In this document: positions 6,720 through 10,848 of the stretch, one piece after another | Numbering within the stretch: position 1 is the stretch's first letter | Layout of the letters: each line of letters starts with the position of its first letter | Assembly: GCA_036939975.1 (NCBI GenBank) | Contig: JALLPB010001181.1 | Coordinates: forward strand, 1-10,848 | From: Cyclostephanos tholiformis | Lineage: Eukaryota; Bacillariophyta; Thalassiosirophyceae; Thalassiosirales; Thalassiosiraceae | Length of the DNA: 10,848 nt | Direction: 5' to 3' | Position numbers and translations under genes: made by a program | Notes under the pieces: model-generated | What the model saw: only the letters and a program-made list of their open reading frames with translations | Told to the model about the DNA's origin: nothing | The model's database searches: none

Positions 6720-9700
6720 ATGCAGGAATTTCAACAAACCTCCAATCACATTGGCAAACATATGGACGCAATGAAAGTGAGTGGGAAACAGAGGACAGCG
6801 GTAATCCCGACCTCAACGACAGCGAGTAAAAATTTGGGAAACGAACACACATGAAGGAAAATCAGCCCGTAAATGTGATGAGATCGCAGCCACACCAACA
6901 CGGAGCAAATCAACAACGGTAACACCCAGCCACAACACCAAAGAACGGGAGCAAGTGAATGCCAAGAAGATGAAAAAGAAAGGATTAGAAGAATTCTTTT
7001 GAAAGGGTGCCAGAGTTAAACCACCATCCCGGGAAGGAACTCCAATCAACGCTGTCAAGAAGCAGAAAAGGTACAAAAACAAGAAGTCTACCGCAGAGGG
7101 GGGGGGGGATATCACCAATTGCATCCAAGGGAACAACAACCCTGTCTAAATCCACAGCATACATGCAAAACAGGGAGAAGGAAGGGGGTGGCAGTCACCA
7201 CACAGAATGCAACCCCAACAAAAAGACCAGTCAGCCCACTGGAAAAATTCAGACAACAATGTCCCGGCAAAGCAAACGGACAAAGTCAGATGAGGAGGGA
7301 TCAACACCTGAGTGCAATGGCCCAGCCATGAACCTGGAGTTGATTAGGGAATCTCTATGGAAAAAGGGGACAAAAACACCACCACCGAAGGGAACCGACA
7401 GTAAGGTGAAGAAAACCACCTTGTGTGCAGATGTGGCCAGCAAGATCAGTTCACGCAAACCAGAACTGGCAATTCAATACACGAGATGAGTGGTTGCATT
7501 CGCAATTAGTGTGGACAAGGGCAAAGATACCCAGGTCGCATTTGGAAAGAAATTAATGGCGGCACTCTCCTTCCTCCAAACTGACAAGCAAGCTGCTTTA
7601 TTCGCCATTGACAAATCAGATTCTAGTAGACCTCCTATATAATTGAAAAGGGGGATCTACCGGCGTTCCAAGTGATACTTTGCCGGTACTTTATGATACC
7701 AAATGAATGGGCATTTGACAGTATAAATCAAGATGGGGGTAGGGTAATCAAAGGATCGGCAGTTATGGGATTCTCCCTTGAGCTGCAGAAATGTCTCAAG
7801 GAAGCAGCTGGGGATCTGTGGCACATGGGCTGTGCAATCTATTATAAGCAATACCAGGAGGTGAATACAATAGTGAGGCAACTATTTCTAGGAGTCCCCA
7901 ACACAATCAAGGTGGACATGGTTAAACAGATCCTCGACAAAGAATTAAAAATGGTGGAATGGAAGCTACTAGACGAACAATGTGGAGTACAAGTTTTCAC
8001 ACCGGCGATTATCCAAGTGGCCAAGCTATGCTGTCATCAAAGAGTTTCCTGCTGGAATGCCCTGGGAAGGGGCTGAGGAGAAGAAACAAAAACAAGGTAC
8101 AAACAATGCTTGCCTCGCATATGTCCTACACATTCACAAACCAGACTACGTGAGGGTACAAATTCTGCTCTCTTACGCCAAGAAGATGAAAGTATGGCAC
8201 AGACACTGGGGCAACACTGCTTTTAGTGTGGAGATACCAAACAAAAAGAGCTCCCAAGCAGAAAAAACCAGGTATATACAGATGGTCCAGACACATGGAT
8301 CAGTTCAGCTCAGCATGGGGGCCACATTACTGGAGGAACTGATCAATGCAGACACCACATTCATGCTCCGCCTTCTGCCAGGCGCGGACAGAAATGCAAT
8401 GCCACCCACTACCACATCGGTCCGGGACATCTTCAGCATGATGGAAATCAATGGCGGATTAACCACTGAGTACTTCTCCAGTGTAGTTCCAGAGATTTCA
8501 GAACACGTTGCGGCCTTTGTGACTTGCCCTGGGGCACAGGTATATTGGTGGCTCAGACGCCGTGGATGTGTCACAGAGGACATTAACAAGTTGATACGGC
8601 ACTGCTTCACCCTCACCCAGCAGCAGAAGGTTTCTAGATCAAAGTATCTCAAAGACTTAGGTCACGCAGTGGTGGATAATACAGACAAGGATGATATTAT
8701 TGGCGTGTTGAACTCTGAAGGCATCTATGATCTGACCTTAGGTCTCTCAGACAAGGAGAGACACTCCTTTGTTGGCTGCGGATACAATGCCATGGCAATC
8801 ACATATGGCAAAGCTAAGGAAGGGGCAATCAAAGCACATAACTTCAATGTAGCACTGTCTGTGACATCAATTCACTCGACCAAGAGGATGGCAGCAAAAG
8901 AGACACAGGAACCAACACCCACTCTTGCGCAGTCAGTGTACAGCATAAGAATGTCCAAAGTGACACACAACTCAGAGGAAGGCTTGGAAGAAGGTGAGGA
9001 GAACATGGATGGGTCACCTTGCATCAATCAAGTAGCCATTGACGAGATGGATATATTGACTACCAAAAACAACCAGGGCGTGATGCTACTCTTGACAGCA
9101 TCAATGAAGGAGAGAGCACAGGCAGGCTGGGATTTGGATGTCATGGAGGAGGACTCATGGGAAGAGGAGGAGCTAGCAAGGTCAGAATCATCCTAGCAGG
9201 GCAATAATAATGAAGTCTCAAACCTGACGGCAAAAATGAAAAAGACAACATCCCGTCTACAACTTAGCTCAGATGACAAGGAGGGTAGTAATTTTGAGGA
9301 TGATGACATGAGCATCCAATCTGACAACCTGGACTTGCACCTCCCAGACTACGCAAGCGACGTGCAAGAAGTTTCATCTGGAGAGTTCAACGCAAGGTTC
9401 ACCAAGAAATGCATGAATCCAAAGTCCTTCTTACATGCATTGTGGAATGTGGCAGGACCCTCTTTGAAGGCCATGTGGATTTGCCTCGAGATAATTAAGG
9501 AAGAGTTTGCAGGACAGCTAGCCGGAGTCCCCGCCAAGTTCAAATATCTACCAGAACAACTGATTCAATTTATGTTCACGGAAGCAGGCAAGGACCCAAA
9601 CAATGTTATGAATTTTATTAAAAGCGTGCGCCATGACCTCACCAAATTTGACCAAATGGAACCATGCAACTGCCACCCTGAGGCCACAATTACGTCAGTT

Positions 9701-9940
9701 TGCGCCACTGACAACAAGAGCATGGATCAAGCGGCGGTCAACAAAAGCCAGGAAGACACAAATGGCAGTACTCTCAGAGATTTAACCACAATGGACAAAC
9801 AACCAGCCAATAAGACTCAGGGACCACTACCCAGTGTGCATCCGACCAGCCCTGCAGAAAGGGCAGCCACTGAGCCTGTCCAAGAGGCAGGAGGGGACAA
9901 GGAGGGAGTGCAATCTATAAGCATGGAGGATGGTGAATAG
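6720..9940 (+). pseudogene. LINE ORF1 protein, interrupted by frameshifts and stops
   Basis: A ~1,070-codon line can be traced. It starts at an ATG at 6720 (MQEFQQTSNHIGKH; an alternative ATG is at 6762) and meets TGA at 6852. The next frame runs to the G-run at 7098-7108 through a basic segment (KKMKKKGLEEFF, a TGA at 7000, then VKKQKRYKNKK). A further frame continues to 7639 with TGA at 7487. From about 7640 the frame changes (IEKGDLPAF...FMIPNEWAF), and it changes back at about 7977, giving WPSYAVIKEFPAGMPWEGAE. The largest clean part, 7982-9193, holds a striking core YWWLRRRG at 8543-8566 followed by LIRHCFTLTQQQ and YDLTLGLSDKE. An acidic tail ends at TAG 9194, yet the same frame stays open to 9938, so that stop probably interrupts one protein. 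ORF1 proteins usually bind element RNA; I see no CCHC knuckle, RRM or PHD here and recognise no domain. Family assignment rests on ORF order. Confidence 0.65.
7098..7108 (+). repeat. Run of 11 G at an ORF1 frame change
   Basis: The coding frame upstream (basic segment ending STAEGGG) and the frame downstream (ISPIASKGTTT) differ, and the switch falls at this homopolymer. Slippage during replication or reverse transcription is the simplest cause; an assembly or sequencing error of run length is also possible. Confidence 0.7.
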
Positions 9941-9983
9941 CGCTAGATGACCCTCCCTTGCAGCTGCAGGCAACAGAGGGGGA
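9941..9983 (+). other. Short ORF1-ORF2 junction
   Basis: ORF1's frame ends with TAG at 9938-9940; the next plausible ORF2 initiator is an ATG at 9984 in another frame. A gap of 43 bases without its own promoter suggests reinitiation or frameshift-type coupling of ORF2 to ORF1, as in other bicistronic LINEs. That coupling is inference. Confidence 0.4.
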
Positions 9984-10698
9984 ATGCCACCTACTGTGGC
10001 AAATAGCACCACCAGTGCCCCTAGACAACGGGGCGCTGCTAAGAGGGCAACCACCCACAGGGATGACTGGTCAGTGTTAAGGTTGTTTTGTTCTCAGGGG
10101 CAGCCATTAGGGCAATATATGTAAAGGCAAGAGGGGAATCTTGCAAAGTTAAACTACGCAGATATTATTTTTGTTAGATAAACATCAGACATTACTCAAC
10201 AAAGGGGCACTCACTGACAGGGAGATAAAATCACTGGTAACGGAATGGCACGACAGGAGAACTGAGGAGGAACTCAACCATATATCATTAGAAATGGAAA
10301 TGAGAGCGATGGAGAAGAAGCTCATCAGGTACAACATAGAGAGGCTAGGGGAAATACCAATGGAGAGGGAAGATGGCATGATTCGAGTACTCGTCAGCCG
10401 GATGGGGGGGTGCGCATCCAAGGAAATCAGAGAGATAAAAATTGCCGCCACTGAACAACTCATCTGGACATATAACATAAATCTTTGTGCCTTTAAGGAA
10501 CTAAATTTCAATTGGTCAAAAGTGAACTCATCCACAAACCTGGCATCTTGGTTCAGGGAGGATGAGCGCAAAACTTGCTCTGTCACGGCACATAACACGA
10601 CTGAAACCAACAAGGTGTTGAGCAAACACCAACCAGGAGGCACAGGCATGGTGCTCCGACACGAATTCATCCAGTATGCACAAAAACCATCAGTGGAT
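9984..10698 (+). pseudogene. LINE ORF2 N-terminus with EEP endonuclease domain (partial)
   Basis: The first piece (9984-10121) reads MPPTVANSTTSAPRQRGAAK and ends WSVLRLFCSQGQPLGQYM before a TAA; a second frame may bridge about 10070-10177; a third continues from a TTG at 10171. Counting from there, residues 20-60 are charged and probably helical (WHDRRTEEELNHISLEMEM, then EKKLIRYNIERLGEIP). The endonuclease/exonuclease/phosphatase fold begins around GMIRVLVSRMGG (69-80). NINLCAFKELNFNWSKV follows, where Glu110 (near 10498) fits the metal-binding Glu of the family's QE motif, and then HQPGGTGMVLRHEF (153-166). In LINEs this domain nicks target DNA to prime reverse transcription. The remaining catalytic DxN and SDH motifs and the reverse transcriptase are absent. 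The frame is open to 10752, but after residue 176 the sequence no longer resembles the domain. Confidence 0.75.
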
Positions 10699-10848
10699 AT
10701 GTCACAGCTAATATCGAATCTAGATGGCTACCCAATTTTAGCTGCCAGGTAATATCAAATCTTGGTAGATCCGGATCTAGATGGGTAGATTCAATATTAG
10801 ATGGTCATTTTGTGGCCGGATATCGAATCTGGGAGCGAGTAGGTAAAA
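10699..10848. repeat. Short repeat block replacing the rest of ORF2
   Basis: ATATC(G/A)AATCT occurs at 10711-10721, 10752-10762 and 10820-10830. TAGATGG occurs at about 10721, 10779 and 10798. A perfect 14-base palindrome, TAGATCCGGATCTA, lies at 10766-10779. The related motifs in both orientations look like the subterminal region of another mobile element or a minisatellite, and they begin where ORF2 homology ends. The block runs off the window, so its identity cannot be settled. Confidence 0.6.

Larger units (their letters stand above)
6430..10698 (+). mobile_element. LINE-type non-LTR retrotransposon, decayed and 3'-incomplete
   Basis: The order is a leader (about 6430-6719), a long ORF1 (about 6720-9940), a 43-base gap and then ORF2 beginning with an endonuclease/exonuclease/phosphatase domain. 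Two consecutive plus-strand frames with an endonuclease-led ORF2 are the hallmark of apurinic-endonuclease-type LINEs. The exact 5' end is not visible; I place it after the last residue of the minus-strand transposase remnant (6412) only by elimination. Reverse transcriptase, any RNase H and the 3' tail are absent, because recognisable ORF2 stops at about 10698. Both ORFs carry frame changes and stops, so this copy is not active. GC content is visibly higher than in the left half of the window. Confidence 0.7.

Noticed and set aside
6720..9940. Reassigned stop codons (alternative genetic code)
   Set aside because: TGA, TAG and TAA all interrupt remnants and there are independent frameshifts, so decay explains the stops better than a variant code.
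10185..10670. 161-residue minus-strand frame
   Set aside because: It mirrors ORF2; the plus strand carries the endonuclease motifs, so this is a shadow.

Overview
The window reads as a repeat-rich stretch of a nuclear eukaryotic genome. It holds no intact host gene, no bacterial-style operon, and four separate pieces of decayed mobile DNA. Several protein signatures resemble repeat families I associate with diatom and related stramenopile genomes. That placement is from memory, unverified, and moderate to low in confidence.

Left half (about 1-5100): AT-rich, mostly non-coding sequence surrounds a heavily mutated plus-strand gene at about 1790-3650. Following the protein across at least eight frame changes gives a continuous line that looks like a DDE-type recombinase, with an IKCDSSPG segment and a QETGQSYG segment. 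One part of the gene is tandemly duplicated (period roughly 330-370 bp), and the part that should hold the first catalytic aspartate seems deleted. The gene lies between two divergent, oppositely oriented copies of a ~210 bp sequence (171-380 and 4779-4992). Together they suggest a ~4.8-5 kb terminal-inverted-repeat DNA transposon, which I did not find described as such.

Middle (about 5260-6412): a ~30 bp tandem repeat with GTCTCA/TGAGAC palindromes is followed by a plus-strand fragment resembling a HIRAN domain (5552-5926). Facing it on the minus strand is a clear pogo/CENP-B-like DDE transposase remnant (about 5960-6412) with two frameshifts and an in-frame stop.

Right half (about 6430-10700): a nearly full-length but broken non-LTR (LINE-type) retrotransposon on the plus strand. 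It has a 5' leader, a long ORF1 (about 6720-9940, ~1,070 codons over three frames) and the start of ORF2 (about 9984-10698) with the N-terminal part of an endonuclease/exonuclease/phosphatase domain. ORF2 stops resembling the family at about 10698, where a short AT-rich repeat block begins. The reverse transcriptase is not in the window.

Nothing here works together as a living gene system; the layout is a set of nested and neighbouring transposon remains. The most useful leads are the inverted arms around the DDE-like gene, the ORF1 protein with a conserved core of no domain known to me, the LINE next to the transposase fragment, and clusters of short palindromes whose role is unknown.
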